From NCBI GenBank assembly GCA_024644805.1, contig JAHEHC010000004.1, positions 1-40,028 of the forward strand: 40,028 bases of DNA, given 5' to 3'. Source of the stretch: Flavobacterium sp. (lineage in GTDB: Bacteria > Bacteroidota > Bacteroidia > Flavobacteriales > Flavobacteriaceae). The notes beneath the pieces were generated by a model. The model worked only from the letters and a program-made list of their open reading frames with translations. It was not told where the DNA came from and did no database searches. Of this stretch, positions 8,524-19,167 are shown piece by piece. Position numbers and translations under genes: made by a program. Each line of letters opens with the position of its first letter. Position 1 is the first letter of the stretch.

Positions 8524-9480
8524 ATGAAAGTAACTGACCACATTAAAAATGCCAATGGCAAGACCCAATTCTCATTTGAGATATTACCACCATTAAAAGG
8601 CGAACATCTGCAATCGATCTTCGACAATATCGATCCCTTGATGGAATTCAATCCTCCGTTCATCGATGTGACCTATCACCGTGAAGAATACATATATAAG
8701 GAATTGGAGAACGGTCTGTTGAAGAAGAAGATTGTAAAAAAACGCCCGGGTACGGTTGGGATCTGCGCTGCCATTCAAAATAAGTATCAAGTGGATGCCA
8801 TACCCCATATCCTGTGTGGAGGGTTTACCACTGAAGATACCGAGAACTTTCTAATAGATCTCGATTTTTTAGGAATTCAGAATGTCATGGCCCTTCGGGG
8901 AGACCCGGTCAAGAGTGAAACGTATTTCAAGCCCGATAAGGAAGGGCATGCCTATGCCAGCGATCTGGTGAATCAGATCCAGGAATTGAACCTGGGAAAC
9001 TATCTGGACGATGAGTTATTGAATACGTCCAAGACCGATTTTTGTATTGGAGTAGCGGCTTATCCTGAAAAACATGCAGAGGCTCCAAGTTTGGATAGCG
9101 ATATTTATTTTTTAAAGAAAAAAATTAAGAAGGGGGCCAATTACATCGTTACGCAAATGTTCTTTGATAATCAGAAGTATTTTGACTTCGTTAAGAAATG
9201 CAGGAATGAGGGTATTACAATTCCAATCATACCGGGATTGAAGCCCATTGCTACCAAGAAGCAACTCAATTTAATACCCCATCGTTTTAAAGTGGATCTG
9301 CCTGATGAACTGATACACGAAGTGTTGAATTGCAAGAATAATGAACAGGTCAGACAGGTAGGCGTTGAATGGTGTGTCAACCAGTCTAAAGAACTCAAGA
9401 AAGCAGGTATACCCGTATTGCATTATTATTCCATGGGGAGAAGTGACAATATCAGGTCGATCGCTTCACAAATATTCTAA
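8524..9480 (+). CDS. metF: Methylenetetrahydrofolate reductase
   Basis: FSFEILPPLKG, ALRGDP, FFDNQKYFDFVKKCR…IPIIPGLKPI motifs; 3 nt after metH. Confidence 0.96.
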   Translation: MKVTDHIKNANGKTQFSFEILPPLKGEHLQSIFDNIDPLMEFNPPFIDVTYHREEYIYKELENGLLKKKIVKKRPGTVGICAAIQNKYQVDAIPHILCGGFTTEDTENFLIDLDFLGIQNVMALRGDPVKSETYFKPDKEGHAYASDLVNQIQELNLGNYLDDELLNTSKTDFCIGVAAYPEKHAEAPSLDSDIYFLKKKIKKGANYIVTQMFFDNQKYFDFVKKCRNEGITIPIIPGLKPIATKKQLNLIPHRFKVDLPDELIHEVLNCKNNEQVRQVGVEWCVNQSKELKKAGIPVLHYYSMGRSDNIRSIASQIF

Positions 9481-9481
9481 A

Positions 9482-10012
9482 CTAATTGACTTTTTGAAGT
9501 CGGGCACGCTGAACCACGCTAATAGGGAAGGAGATCACTTCGGGGATCTCCTCGGACAACCCTCCGGTGATCGATTTCTTCTTGGTTTGTGAGGCAACGA
9601 TCTCAAACACCATATAATCCATTTCAAAAGTAATGAACGTGGTTAGGAGGCTTCCCATAACCTCGAATAAGAAATAGATGCGATTCCCAACAACCTTGGC
9701 ATCTAAAAAGATTCCATTATTCTCATCCAAGATGTAATCTCCTTTGGAAGCGTCTTTTTCCTTTAAGGTATAACTTCTGGTCTGCTTATTTTCACCCGCA
9801 CCATAGACGATGGTATAATCATATTTTCCAACAGAATCTGTAGCCAACAGATGAAACTCCATCGGGATATTCTGTTGCCCATTCTCAGAATGGATCGTGA
9901 GTTCTCCTTTATAGTTTCCTAAGTAGGAATCAGGAAATATTTTGTCTGTATGTTCCTGAGCAATACTTATATTTGATATACAAATGATACTGAATATTAA
10001 GAGTAGTTTCAT
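9482..10012 (-). CDS. Secreted hypothetical protein
   Basis: Signal peptide MKLLLIFSIICISNISIAQ; no family recognised. Confidence 0.75.
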   Translation of the reverse strand: MKLLLIFSIICISNISIAQEHTDKIFPDSYLGNYKGELTIHSENGQQNIPMEFHLLATDSVGKYDYTIVYGAGENKQTRSYTLKEKDASKGDYILDENNGIFLDAKVVGNRIYFLFEVMGSLLTTFITFEMDYMVFEIVASQTKKKSITGGLSEEIPEVISFPISVVQRARLQKVN

Positions 10013-10051
10013 CGCCTTTTTTATTTAGTTAAAGTACCAATTAATTTTTAA

Positions 10052-10993
10052 ATGTCAGTTGTCAGAAGAGAATTGGAGATTGCTTATAAAAGAGTCAATC
10101 CCTTTATACATCGAACACCAGTAATGAGATCCCAATCGATCGATGAGATGGTAGGTTGTAATGTGTTCTTTAAGTGTGAGAATTTTCAAAAAACAGGCTC
10201 GTTCAAGATGAGAGGAGCAACCAATGCCATACTCAATTTATCTGATGAACGAAGGCAAAAGGGAGTGATCACACATTCTTCCGGAAATTTTGCACAGGCC
10301 ATATCATTAGCTGCAAAAATACAAGGGGTGAAAGCCTATATTATCATGCCAAATAACGCATCGGAGATCAAAAAGGATGCTGTTAAAGGTTATGGAGGAA
10401 TCATTACATTATCAGATGCAGATATCAATTCCAGAGAACAAGTCACAAGAACAATACAAGAAAGAACACATGCGAATTTTCTGCATCCATCCAATCAGTT
10501 GGATGTTATTTTAGGGCAAAGCACCGCCACGATCGAATTTATGGAACAAAACCCAGAGATGGATTTCATATTGACACCCGTAGGAGGAGGTGGACTAATT
10601 GCAGGAACAGCTCTGGCTGCCCATCATTTTAATAACAATTGTAAAGTGATAGGGGGTGAACCCACTCAAGCTGATGACGCATATCGATCATTGAAAATGG
10701 GTGCGATACAAAAAAACAAAGAAGCGAATACCATTGCAGACGGACTTAGAACCCATCTGGGGGATGTGAATTTTCCAATTATTAAGGAACATGTCTTAAA
10801 GATCATCAGAGTAGATGAAAATGAAATTGTTCAGGCAATGAAAATCATTTGGAATCGTTTGAAAATTATTGTCGAACCATCAAGCGCTGTTCCTTTGGCT
10901 GCATTGTTGAAAGAAAAAGAAAATTTTAAAGGAGATCAGGTAGGTATAATTCTATCCGGAGGTAATGTGGATTTAGGCCAATTACCTTTTTAA
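10052..10993 (+). CDS. PLP-dependent threonine/serine dehydratase or serine racemase-like enzyme
   Basis: KTGSFKMRGA PLP-lysine motif, HSSGNFAQA, VGGGGLIAG. Confidence 0.92.
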   Translation: MSVVRRELEIAYKRVNPFIHRTPVMRSQSIDEMVGCNVFFKCENFQKTGSFKMRGATNAILNLSDERRQKGVITHSSGNFAQAISLAAKIQGVKAYIIMPNNASEIKKDAVKGYGGIITLSDADINSREQVTRTIQERTHANFLHPSNQLDVILGQSTATIEFMEQNPEMDFILTPVGGGGLIAGTALAAHHFNNNCKVIGGEPTQADDAYRSLKMGAIQKNKEANTIADGLRTHLGDVNFPIIKEHVLKIIRVDENEIVQAMKIIWNRLKIIVEPSSAVPLAALLKEKENFKGDQVGIILSGGNVDLGQLPF

Positions 10994-11000
10994 AATTGGT

Positions 11001-11008
11001 TATATTTG
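11001..11008 (+). promoter_or_regulatory. Candidate -7 element TATATTTG
   Basis: Exact TAnnTTTG, 15 nt before ATG 11024. Confidence 0.45.
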
Positions 11009-11023
11009 CACGTTTTTTAATAC

Positions 11024-12133
11024 ATGAGGTATACTCTTTACGTACTATTTATTTTCCTATCATTTCAGATCTCGACAGCTCAACAAAATGAGCTGAAGTT
11101 CTATTCGGTGGAAGCTGAATATTTTACAGGGAGCATTCTTGAACACAATCTCGATATTTCTCATTTGATTACCGGTCTTCCTTCCGGAATGGTCCTTAGT
11201 TTTAACCGAAAAACCTATGGATTTACAGAGATCGAAGGAAGATACAATTATCCTGATTGGGGGTTTACTTTTATTTATCAGGATATGAAGAACCCCATTC
11301 TGGGTGAGAACTATTCATTGTATGGGCATTTTACCTGGTATTTCCTTAACCGCATGCTTCGTGTTGGAATTGCCCAAGGGATAGCCTATAACACTAATCC
11401 CTATGATCCTGAGACCAATTTCGATAACAATGCCTACGGGAGTCATTTATTGAGTTCAACTTTTCTAAGGGCAAATTTCGTAAAAGAGAATCTATGGAAA
11501 GGACTTGGGGTCCATGCCGGGTTTGGAGTGATCCATTATTCAAATGCCAATTACAAAGCCCCCAATAGCAGTACCAATACACTTTATTTCAGCGCAGGAT
11601 TGAACTATACTTTCAATCAGATCAATTTTCCACCCTATATTCCGGTGGGATCCTGGCCCAGTTCCAACTATGCAGAGCGTATAAAATATAATATTGCCTT
11701 TCGTACTGGGGTGAATGAGGCAGACGTAAATGGCTTGGGACAGTATCCATTTGCAACCATTTCACTTTTTGCAGACAAAAGGATCAACTATAAAAGTACT
11801 TTCCAGGTAGGAGTCGATTTCTTCTTTTCAAGATTCTTGGAGGAACTCATAAGATATAGATCCATAGCATTTCCAGGAGATGGTTTGACCGGAGATGAGG
11901 ATTATAGAAGAATAGGGGTATTCCTAGGACATGAACTGCGTTTTAACAGAATAGCCTTTGTGTCTCAACTGGGATATTATGTATATTGGCCCTACGAATT
12001 TGAGAATAGGTTTTATAACAGATTGGGAATCAAAAGATACTTTTTTGAAGACAAGTTCTTTGTTGCCGCAACGGTTAAAGCACATTGGGCAAAAGCTGAG
12101 GCGGTCGAATTTACAATTGGATACCGTTTATAA
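11024..12133 (+). CDS. PagL-like acyloxyacyl hydrolase (lipid A deacylase family) outer-membrane protein
   Basis: Signal peptide, beta-barrel-like alternation, HYSNANYKAPN resembling the PagL H-x-SNA active-site motif. Confidence 0.7.
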   Translation: MRYTLYVLFIFLSFQISTAQQNELKFYSVEAEYFTGSILEHNLDISHLITGLPSGMVLSFNRKTYGFTEIEGRYNYPDWGFTFIYQDMKNPILGENYSLYGHFTWYFLNRMLRVGIAQGIAYNTNPYDPETNFDNNAYGSHLLSSTFLRANFVKENLWKGLGVHAGFGVIHYSNANYKAPNSSTNTLYFSAGLNYTFNQINFPPYIPVGSWPSSNYAERIKYNIAFRTGVNEADVNGLGQYPFATISLFADKRINYKSTFQVGVDFFFSRFLEELIRYRSIAFPGDGLTGDEDYRRIGVFLGHELRFNRIAFVSQLGYYVYWPYEFENRFYNRLGIKRYFFEDKFFVAATVKAHWAKAEAVEFTIGYRL

Positions 12134-12137
12134 CTGA

Positions 12138-12896
12138 ATGATGAGAAAAGCACTTTTTCTTTTTGGTATTTTATCGATCTTCTTAGGATGTGATTCTGAG
12201 AATGCCTGGGACTGTTTCCAGGATTCAGGAGAGATCATCCAGGAGGAGTTTCATGTTGATGGATTCAAGAAGATCATCATCTGGAACAGGGTTAAGTTAT
12301 ACGTCTCTGAGGGTCCTGTTCAACGGGTTGTTGTGGAAACTGGTTCTAATCTATTGAATGAAATAAAGGTTCGTGTAGAGGATAGCATACTAAAGGTGAG
12401 TGACAGGAATAGTTGCAATTATGTTCGTGAATATGGGCTAACCAAAGTATATGTCACCTCACCAAATATAGAACAGATCCAAAATAGTTCCGGACTGGCA
12501 GTGGAAAGTGTAGGAACCATTTCATATAACGATTTGGAGTTGATTTCGGAGGATCCAGATCTGTTAGGGGAGTTTCATAAGGATGGTGATTTCATCTTCA
12601 ATGATCTGAATGTGAATGTCTTAAGGATTTATGCAAATGGGCTTTCCAGGTTCTATCTTAAGGGCAAGGCCTTCAATGCTCATTTTGGGGCAGCAGACGG
12701 AGATGTTCGAATAGAAGCTGGAGAATTGGAAGTACAGAATTTATTTATTTTTCATAGAAGCACCAATAAGATGATCGTAAATCCCATTCAGTCAATACAA
12801 GGGAAAATAATTGGACTGGGTGATGTAATCGCAAAAAACCATCCGCCTATCGTAGAGGTCGAGGAATTATTTACAGGAAAACTTATCTTTGAATAG
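12138..12896 (+). CDS. Lipoprotein with DUF2807/GIN-type putative adhesin domain
   Basis: Lipobox IFLGC; FKKIIIWNRVKLYVSEGPVQRVVVETGSNLL…VEDSILKV is typical of the GIN domain. Confidence 0.75.
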   Translation: MMRKALFLFGILSIFLGCDSENAWDCFQDSGEIIQEEFHVDGFKKIIIWNRVKLYVSEGPVQRVVVETGSNLLNEIKVRVEDSILKVSDRNSCNYVREYGLTKVYVTSPNIEQIQNSSGLAVESVGTISYNDLELISEDPDLLGEFHKDGDFIFNDLNVNVLRIYANGLSRFYLKGKAFNAHFGAADGDVRIEAGELEVQNLFIFHRSTNKMIVNPIQSIQGKIIGLGDVIAKNHPPIVEVEELFTGKLIFE

Positions 12897-13587
12897 TGAG
12901 TTCTGCGAATAGACTCTCCAGATCCCTACCCTTTAAGGTCTCACCTAAACTTTGGTCATGTACAATAGCACCTTTGTTGATTATAATGACATGATCGCAT
13001 AAGGCCTCAACTTCCTGCATGATGTGGGTAGACAATATTACTGTTTTATTCGATTCCTTGACGACCGAGCGGATCAGCTCCCTGATCTCAATGATCTGGT
13101 TGGGATCCAGTCCGGTTGTTGGTTCATCCAATATAAGGACTTCAGGATCATGCAATAGAGCACTGGCTAATCCAACACGTTGCCGATATCCCTTCGATAG
13201 TTGTTCGATCTTCTTGTTTGATTCATTGATCAATCCGGTTTGCTGAATAACCGTTTTTATCCGATCCTTTGAAACCCGGTGTACATTTGAAACGAACTCG
13301 AGATATTCGGCAACATACATATCCAGATATAAAGGATTGTTCTCGGGAAGATAACCAATACATTTTTGAACATCGATTTTTTGTTCTAAGATCGAAAACC
13401 CATTGACAAAAGCATTTCCTCTTGATGGGGTGATAAAGGTGGTTAGGATCTTCATCAAGGTAGATTTACCGGCACCATTGGGTCCCAAGAGACCAACAAT
13501 AGACCCTTTTTCAATGGAAAAGGTCACATCATTCAGTGCTTTATTGTCACCATACGATTTATGGATATTTTCAACCTTGATCGACAT
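12883..13587 (-). CDS. ABC transporter ATP-binding protein, GldA-like (gliding motility family)
   Basis: Walker A GPNGAGKST, signature LSKGYRQRVGLA, Walker B VLILDEPTTGLDP; GYLPENNPLYLDMYVAEYL is GldA-like. Confidence 0.85.
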   Translation of the reverse strand: MSIKVENIHKSYGDNKALNDVTFSIEKGSIVGLLGPNGAGKSTLMKILTTFITPSRGNAFVNGFSILEQKIDVQKCIGYLPENNPLYLDMYVAEYLEFVSNVHRVSKDRIKTVIQQTGLINESNKKIEQLSKGYRQRVGLASALLHDPEVLILDEPTTGLDPNQIIEIRELIRSVVKESNKTVILSTHIMQEVEALCDHVIIINKGAIVHDQSLGETLKGRDLESLFAELTIQR

Positions 13588-13666
13588 AATTTTATTTAAA
13601 GCAAATCTACATAAATTTATTACGTAATTTTATCCAGATTATTTTGTTTCACTTATAATTGTCCAA

Positions 13667-14749
13667 TTGAAAGACAATAAACACTTACGGCATTGGTTAG
13701 ACGATTTTGAACTGGACCATCCATTGGTCATAGCCGGTCCCTGTAGTGCAGAAACGGAAGAACAGCTCATCAACACAGCACACAAATTAAAAGAGACCGA
13801 TGCAACTTTCTTAAGAGCCGGAATCTGGAAACCCCGATCCCGACCAGGGCATTTTGAAGGGGTTGGTGAGGAAGGATTGAAATGGATCAATACTGCGAAG
13901 GATGAGACAGGTCTGTTGACCGCAACCGAAGTAGCCAGCCCTCAGCATGTAGATCTGGCTTTTAAATACGATATCGATCTGCTTTGGATAGGTGCTCGAA
14001 CAACGGTGTCACCATTCATCGTTCAGGAACTTGCCGAAGCATTGAAGGGAACAAAAAAGATCGTTTTGATCAAGAACCCAGTGAATCCCGATCTGTCATT
14101 ATGGCTCGGAGCGGTAGAACGTTTCCATAAATTTGATATTCAGAATCTGGGTGTGATTCACAGGGGATTTCCATCTTACGAGAAGACCAAATACAGGAAC
14201 AACCCTGAATGGCAGATCACCATCGATCTGCAAAATAATTTTCCGAACCTTCCCTTATTGTTAGATCCCTCCCACATTGCTGGAAATAGGGCTTTGATAT
14301 TCGACCTGTGCCAAACAGCATTGGATTTGAATTATGATGGTTTTATGATCGAAACCCATCTCGATCCAGACAAAGCTTGGAGTGATGCAAGTCAGCAAAT
14401 AACTCCAGACACCCTGAGTAAGATCACCAAGAAATTGAAGGTTAGAGAATCGGATAGTGATGTTCTTGAGTATCAAAGCTTGCTTAAAACGATGCGTTCG
14501 GAGATCGAATTGGTTGATCATAAGATATTGGAGATCCTGGCCAAGCGTATGAAGATCGTAGATCAAATAGGGAAATTGAAGAAAGAAAACAATGTTGCTA
14601 TCTTACAATCAAAAAGATGGAATGCGATCTTGTCGAAAATGATCCAGGAAGGAGCCGAAAATAATCTTAGTGAGGCGTTCATTTTGAATATGTTCAAGGC
14701 CATTCATCAGGAATCCATAAATCATCAAAAAAAGATCATAGATAATTGA
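13667..14749 (+). CDS. Bifunctional DAHP synthase / chorismate mutase (AroQ type C-terminal domain)
   Basis: VIAGPCSAE, FLRAGIWKPRSRPG…F.GVGEEGL, plus C-terminal LRSEIELVDHKILEILAKRMKIVDQIGKLK-type mutase; TTG start. Confidence 0.93.
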   Translation: MKDNKHLRHWLDDFELDHPLVIAGPCSAETEEQLINTAHKLKETDATFLRAGIWKPRSRPGHFEGVGEEGLKWINTAKDETGLLTATEVASPQHVDLAFKYDIDLLWIGARTTVSPFIVQELAEALKGTKKIVLIKNPVNPDLSLWLGAVERFHKFDIQNLGVIHRGFPSYEKTKYRNNPEWQITIDLQNNFPNLPLLLDPSHIAGNRALIFDLCQTALDLNYDGFMIETHLDPDKAWSDASQQITPDTLSKITKKLKVRESDSDVLEYQSLLKTMRSEIELVDHKILEILAKRMKIVDQIGKLKKENNVAILQSKRWNAILSKMIQEGAENNLSEAFILNMFKAIHQESINHQKKIIDN

Positions 14750-14765
14750 AAACGAAGTAACGTAA

Positions 14766-15695
14766 ATGAAGGGGATCGTTTATAAATCAACTGGAAGCTG
14801 GTACACCGTCAAAACCGAACAGGGAAACTTCTATGAATGTCGGTTGAAAGGGAAATTCAAGATCAAAGGTATCAAGAATACCAATCCAGTTGCAGTTGGT
14901 GATCGTGTAGAATTTGAATTAGAAAAGAAAGGGAAGCAAGAGAACGGGATCATCAATACGATCATTGATCGGGAAAATTATATCATTAGGAAGTCGGTAA
15001 AGCTTTCTAAACAAACCCATATTATCGCAGCCAATATCGATATGGCCTTTTTGTTGGTCACCCTGACCAATCCGACCACCTATACAACATTTGTCGATCG
15101 CTTCTTAGTTACTGCTGAGGCGTATAGCATCCATACCGTTCTGCTGTTCAACAAGATCGATAGCTACACGAAAGAAGAGTTGGTTGAAGTGATGTACCTG
15201 ATGGATATTTATAGAGAGATCGGTTATGAATGCCTGGATATTTCAGCAAAAACAGGACATCAAATAGATAGGGTCAAATCGATGATGAATGATAAAGTAT
15301 GTGTGTTCGCAGGTCATAGTGGTGTTGGGAAGTCCACATTGATCAATGCATTGGAACCCAATTTGAACTTGAAGACCAAGGAAATTTCAGAGCAGCATCT
15401 GCAGGGTCAGCACACCACCACATTTGCAGAAATGTATGATCTTTCATTTGGAGCTCAGATAATAGATACACCGGGTATCAAGGGGTTTGGCATGGTTGAT
15501 ATGGACCAGGAAGAGTTAGGAGATTATTTTCCTGAATTTTTTAGGAAGAAAGAAGATTGTAAATTTAACAATTGTCTTCATATGGAAGAACCGTCCTGTG
15601 CCGTTAAAGAAGGATTGGAAAATGGGGAACTGGCCTGGTCGAGATACAGGAGTTATAAGCAATTGATGTTAGGTGATGAGGACACATACAGATAA
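14766..15695 (+). CDS. rsgA: Ribosome small-subunit-dependent GTPase A
   Basis: Circularly permuted GTPase motifs: LLFNKID, AGHSGVGKSTLINAL, DTPGIKGFG; C-terminal zinc-binding C-x-FNNCLHMEEPSCAV. Confidence 0.97.
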   Translation: MKGIVYKSTGSWYTVKTEQGNFYECRLKGKFKIKGIKNTNPVAVGDRVEFELEKKGKQENGIINTIIDRENYIIRKSVKLSKQTHIIAANIDMAFLLVTLTNPTTYTTFVDRFLVTAEAYSIHTVLLFNKIDSYTKEELVEVMYLMDIYREIGYECLDISAKTGHQIDRVKSMMNDKVCVFAGHSGVGKSTLINALEPNLNLKTKEISEQHLQGQHTTTFAEMYDLSFGAQIIDTPGIKGFGMVDMDQEELGDYFPEFFRKKEDCKFNNCLHMEEPSCAVKEGLENGELAWSRYRSYKQLMLGDEDTYR

Positions 15696-15709
15696 TATAG
15701 GATGAAGAA

Positions 15710-16162
15710 ATGAGAGTGGTCATACAAAGAGTACGTAAAGCATCGGTTTCCATAGAAGGTAAAGAGGTAGCCAGCATTGATAGAGGCCTTATGATCCTTT
15801 TGGGAATTGAACACGAGGATACAGCTGAAGATATCGATTGGCTTTGTGGAAAAATTGCACGATTGAGGATTTTTGATGATGAGGATGATATTATGAATCT
15901 GTCAATAACAGATATTCAAGGTGACGCTTTGGTGGTGAGTCAGTTTACATTACATGCCTCCACCAAGAAAGGGAACAGACCCTCCTATATTCGCGCTGCC
16001 CGACCGGAGTCTGCAATACCCTTGTATGAGAAATTTGTAAGCAGATTGAGCCAGGATATAGGCAGCCAGGTTAGAACAGGTGAATTTGGCACAATGATGG
16101 ATATCTCATTGGTAAATCAAGGACCGGTAACGATTCTTATTGATTCTAAAATAAGAGAATGA
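15710..16162 (+). CDS. dtd: D-aminoacyl-tRNA deacylase
   Basis: MRVVIQRVRKASVSIEG, VVSQFTLHASTKKGNRPSY. Confidence 0.97.
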   Translation: MRVVIQRVRKASVSIEGKEVASIDRGLMILLGIEHEDTAEDIDWLCGKIARLRIFDDEDDIMNLSITDIQGDALVVSQFTLHASTKKGNRPSYIRAARPESAIPLYEKFVSRLSQDIGSQVRTGEFGTMMDISLVNQGPVTILIDSKIRE

Positions 16163-16186
16163 TATTTTGAACTTAATAGAATAATT

Positions 16187-16513
16187 ATGGATATAAAAAA
16201 CGCTCAACTGGTTGTAGACCATTGGATAAAAGAACATGGAGTTCGATATTTCAATGAGCTTACCAACATGGCACAACTTACCGAGGAAGTTGGTGAGGTA
16301 GCTCGCATAATAGCCAGAAGGTATGGTGAACAGAGTGAAAAGGAAAGCGACAAGGACAAAGACCTTGGGGAAGAATTGGCCGATGTATTGTTCGTAGTTT
16401 TATGCCTGGCCAATCAGACCGGTATCGATCTCCAGGAAGCCTTCGATGCAAAAATCCGTAAAAAGACCGATAGAGATCATAAGCGCCATCAGAATAACGA
16501 TAAACTAAGATAG
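16187..16513 (+). CDS. MazG-like nucleotide pyrophosphohydrolase
   Basis: LTEEVGEVAR…DLGEELADVLFVVLCLAN motif. Confidence 0.92.
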   Translation: MDIKNAQLVVDHWIKEHGVRYFNELTNMAQLTEEVGEVARIIARRYGEQSEKESDKDKDLGEELADVLFVVLCLANQTGIDLQEAFDAKIRKKTDRDHKRHQNNDKLR

Positions 16514-16514
16514 T

Positions 16515-16757
16515 ATGTTTAAAACGATAGTTTCTGCAAAAGGATTCTGGAGCTCGGTGATCTCCATAGGTGTTGCTTTTGCTTTACTCTTTACGATCAT
16601 TAAATGGGCCATCGAGGGATTCAAGATGGAATACTTCACTACTTTGGAAAACCCCTTGTTCTTTGTGCTTGGACTCATCGTCAGTGGATTTGTATATGGA
16701 TTTCTGGTGACCTATGGGAAGTATAGAGGGAAGTACAAGAAAGGAGAACTCAAATAA
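16515..16757 (+). CDS. Small two-TM membrane protein, unknown function
   Basis: Two hydrophobic segments; packed between mazG and aroA with a 1-nt TAATG overlap. Confidence 0.8.
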   Translation: MFKTIVSAKGFWSSVISIGVAFALLFTIIKWAIEGFKMEYFTTLENPLFFVLGLIVSGFVYGFLVTYGKYRGKYKKGELK

Positions 16758-17995
16758 TGAAAGTCAGGCTTTCATACTCCAATCCCAATAGCAATCATTC
16801 CAATCCTGTCATAACCATTACCGGATCCAAGAGTGAGTCCAATCGATTTCTAATTCTTCAAAGACTATATCAGGGAATTCACCTGGAGAACCTGTCCAAT
16901 AGTGATGATACCTTGCTGTTAAAAGAGGGATTGAATTCAAGCATTAGGAATATTGATGTGAATCATGCCGGTACAAGCATGCGGTTTCTGACTGCCTATT
17001 TTTCAATGATCGAGGAGAGTTCGATTTTACTCTCAGGAAGCATGAGAATGCAAGAAAGGCCGATCGGCGTTCTGGTGAATGCTCTAAGAGCCCTGGGTGC
17101 CAATATAAGTTATTTAAATAAAGAGGGATTTCCACCACTTCAGATCAATGGTAAAAAAATAGGTGGTGGAAAAATTGAAATGGATGCCGAGATCAGCAGT
17201 CAGTTTATCAGCGCAATGATGCTCATAGCACCTGCTCTTAAAAAAGGATTGACCATTGAACTAAAAGGGCAGATCGCATCCCGTTCCTATATAGAGCTGA
17301 CACTGGGGGTTCTTAAGAAGATAGGAGTTGATTGTAGATTCATTGAAAATGTGATATCGATACAGCCCTTCAGCTTGGATGAAAAAATCACAATACCGAT
17401 TGAAAGTGATTGGAGCTCTGCATCTTATTGGTATAGTATAGTGGCTATGTCTAAGGGACTTACGGTCACCTTAAAACACTTTAATCCATCCAGTTTACAA
17501 GGGGATTCAATCGTTGCCCCGATCTTCGAGAAACTTGGTGTTTCAACCACCTTCCATTCATCTGGATCGTCGATAACCATCACAAAGAATAATAATGCAC
17601 TTCCGGATATCATACAATTGGACCTCATAGAGACTCCCGATCTGGCACAGACCACTGCGGTTACCTGTTTCGGCCTGGGTGTGGAATGTGTTTTATTGGG
17701 ATTAAAGACTCTTCAGATAAAAGAGACTGACCGATTGACCGCATTAAAAAATGAACTTGAGAAGTTTGGGGCAAATGTTGTGGTCAGTTCCGACTCGATT
17801 AGGGTAAATCCAACCGAAAACATTCATGAGAATGTTGAAATAAATACTTACGATGATCATAGAATGGCATTGTCATTTGCTGCTTTGGCTATGAAAAAAT
17901 CGATCGTGATCGATCGACCCGATGTGGTTTCAAAATCCTATCCTTCCTTCTGGGATGATCTTAAAAAAGCGGGTTTTTCGTTAACCTTTGAATAA
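16757..17995 (+). CDS. aroA: 3-phosphoshikimate 1-carboxyvinyltransferase
   Basis: GSKSESNRFLILQ, NAGTSMRF-like HAGTSMRFLTAYF, KETDRLTALKNELEKFGA, DDHRMALSFA. Confidence 0.95.
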   Translation: MKVRLSYSNPNSNHSNPVITITGSKSESNRFLILQRLYQGIHLENLSNSDDTLLLKEGLNSSIRNIDVNHAGTSMRFLTAYFSMIEESSILLSGSMRMQERPIGVLVNALRALGANISYLNKEGFPPLQINGKKIGGGKIEMDAEISSQFISAMMLIAPALKKGLTIELKGQIASRSYIELTLGVLKKIGVDCRFIENVISIQPFSLDEKITIPIESDWSSASYWYSIVAMSKGLTVTLKHFNPSSLQGDSIVAPIFEKLGVSTTFHSSGSSITITKNNNALPDIIQLDLIETPDLAQTTAVTCFGLGVECVLLGLKTLQIKETDRLTALKNELEKFGANVVVSSDSIRVNPTENIHENVEINTYDDHRMALSFAALAMKKSIVIDRPDVVSKSYPSFWDDLKKAGFSLTFE

Positions 17996-18010
17996 TAAAC
18001 CGTTATTTAC

Positions 18011-18042
18011 TTGACAACCCCTACTGTGAGATTGTATATTTG
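18011..18042 (+). promoter_or_regulatory. Candidate queA promoter: TTG (18011-18013), N21, TATATTTG (18035-18042)
   Basis: Both Bacteroidota-type elements present at usual spacing. Confidence 0.6.
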
Positions 18043-18071
18043 CAGCTTTTAAATTCAAAAGAACATCAGAT

Positions 18072-19127
18072 ATGGGAATGAAACTTTCAAAATTCAACTT
18101 TAAACTTCCAGATAATCTATTGGCCGAATACCCAGCAGCACACCGCGATGAGTCTCGATTAATGGTTTTGAACCGTGAAAAGCATACTATTGAACATAAA
18201 ACGTTTAAAGATCTGATCGATTATTTTGAAGAGGATGATGTTTTGGTATTGAATAATACAAAGGTTTTTCCTGCCCGACTCTTCGGTAATAAAGAAAAGA
18301 CAGGAGCTCGTATTGAGGTCTTCCTCCTCAGGGAATTGAATACAGAGACCAGATTATGGGATGTCTTAGTCGATCCCGCAAGAAAGATCAGAATTGGGAA
18401 TAAATTGTATTTTGGTGCGGATGAGTCTTTAGTTGCTGAGGTGATCGATAATACAACTTCCAGAGGGAGAACTTTGAGATTCTTATTTGACGGTCCTTAT
18501 GATGAATTCAGAAGTAAGTTGAATGAATTGGGAGAAACCCCATTACCAAAATATATCAAGAGAGATGTCGAGCCAGAAGATGCTGAAAGATATCAGACCA
18601 TATTTGCTAAGAATGAGGGAGCTGTTGCTGCTCCAACTGCAGGATTGCACTTCTCAAAGCATCTCTTGAAGCGTTTGGAGATCAAAGGAGTCAACTTTGC
18701 CGAGGTAACCCTTCACGTAGGTTTGGGGACGTTCAGCCCGGTTGAAGTGGAAGACCTTTCCAAGCATAAGATGGATTCAGAAGAGATCATCATCGACGAG
18801 ATCGCTGAACGCATTATCAACTCTGGAATCCAAAATAAAAGAAGAATTTGTGCTGTGGGAACTACTGCAATGAGGGCTCTGGAAAGCTCGGTTTCATCAA
18901 GCGGCACCTTGAACGCCTATTCGGGGTGGACGAACAAATTCATTTTCCCTCCATACGATTTTAGTATCGCCAATATGATGGTTACGAATTTTCATACTCC
19001 AAAGTCGACTTTATTGATGATGGTTTCTGCTTTTGCCGGCCATGAATTTATCAAGGAGGCTTATGAAGAAGCTGTCAAAGAAAAATACCGGTTTTATACG
19101 TATGGGGACGCCATGTTGATCCTCTAA
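18072..19127 (+). CDS. queA: S-adenosylmethionine:tRNA ribosyltransferase-isomerase
   Basis: [67 protein letters not shown]. Confidence 0.97.
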   Translation: MGMKLSKFNFKLPDNLLAEYPAAHRDESRLMVLNREKHTIEHKTFKDLIDYFEEDDVLVLNNTKVFPARLFGNKEKTGARIEVFLLRELNTETRLWDVLVDPARKIRIGNKLYFGADESLVAEVIDNTTSRGRTLRFLFDGPYDEFRSKLNELGETPLPKYIKRDVEPEDAERYQTIFAKNEGAVAAPTAGLHFSKHLLKRLEIKGVNFAEVTLHVGLGTFSPVEVEDLSKHKMDSEEIIIDEIAERIINSGIQNKRRICAVGTTAMRALESSVSSSGTLNAYSGWTNKFIFPPYDFSIANMMVTNFHTPKSTLLMMVSAFAGHEFIKEAYEEAVKEKYRFYTYGDAMLIL

Positions 19128-19132
19128 CAGAC

Positions 19133-19167
19133 AAAAAAAGATCCTGAAATAGTTCAGGATTTTTTTA
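19133..19167. terminator. Terminator hairpin with A/T tracts on both sides
   Basis: AAAAAAAG-ATCCTGAA-ATAG-TTCAGGAT-TTTTTTATT. Confidence 0.88.

Noticed and set aside
18001-18071. Possible preQ1 riboswitch upstream of queA
   Set aside because: Short leader with only a promoter-like sequence; no preQ1-type hairpin plus A-rich tail seen.
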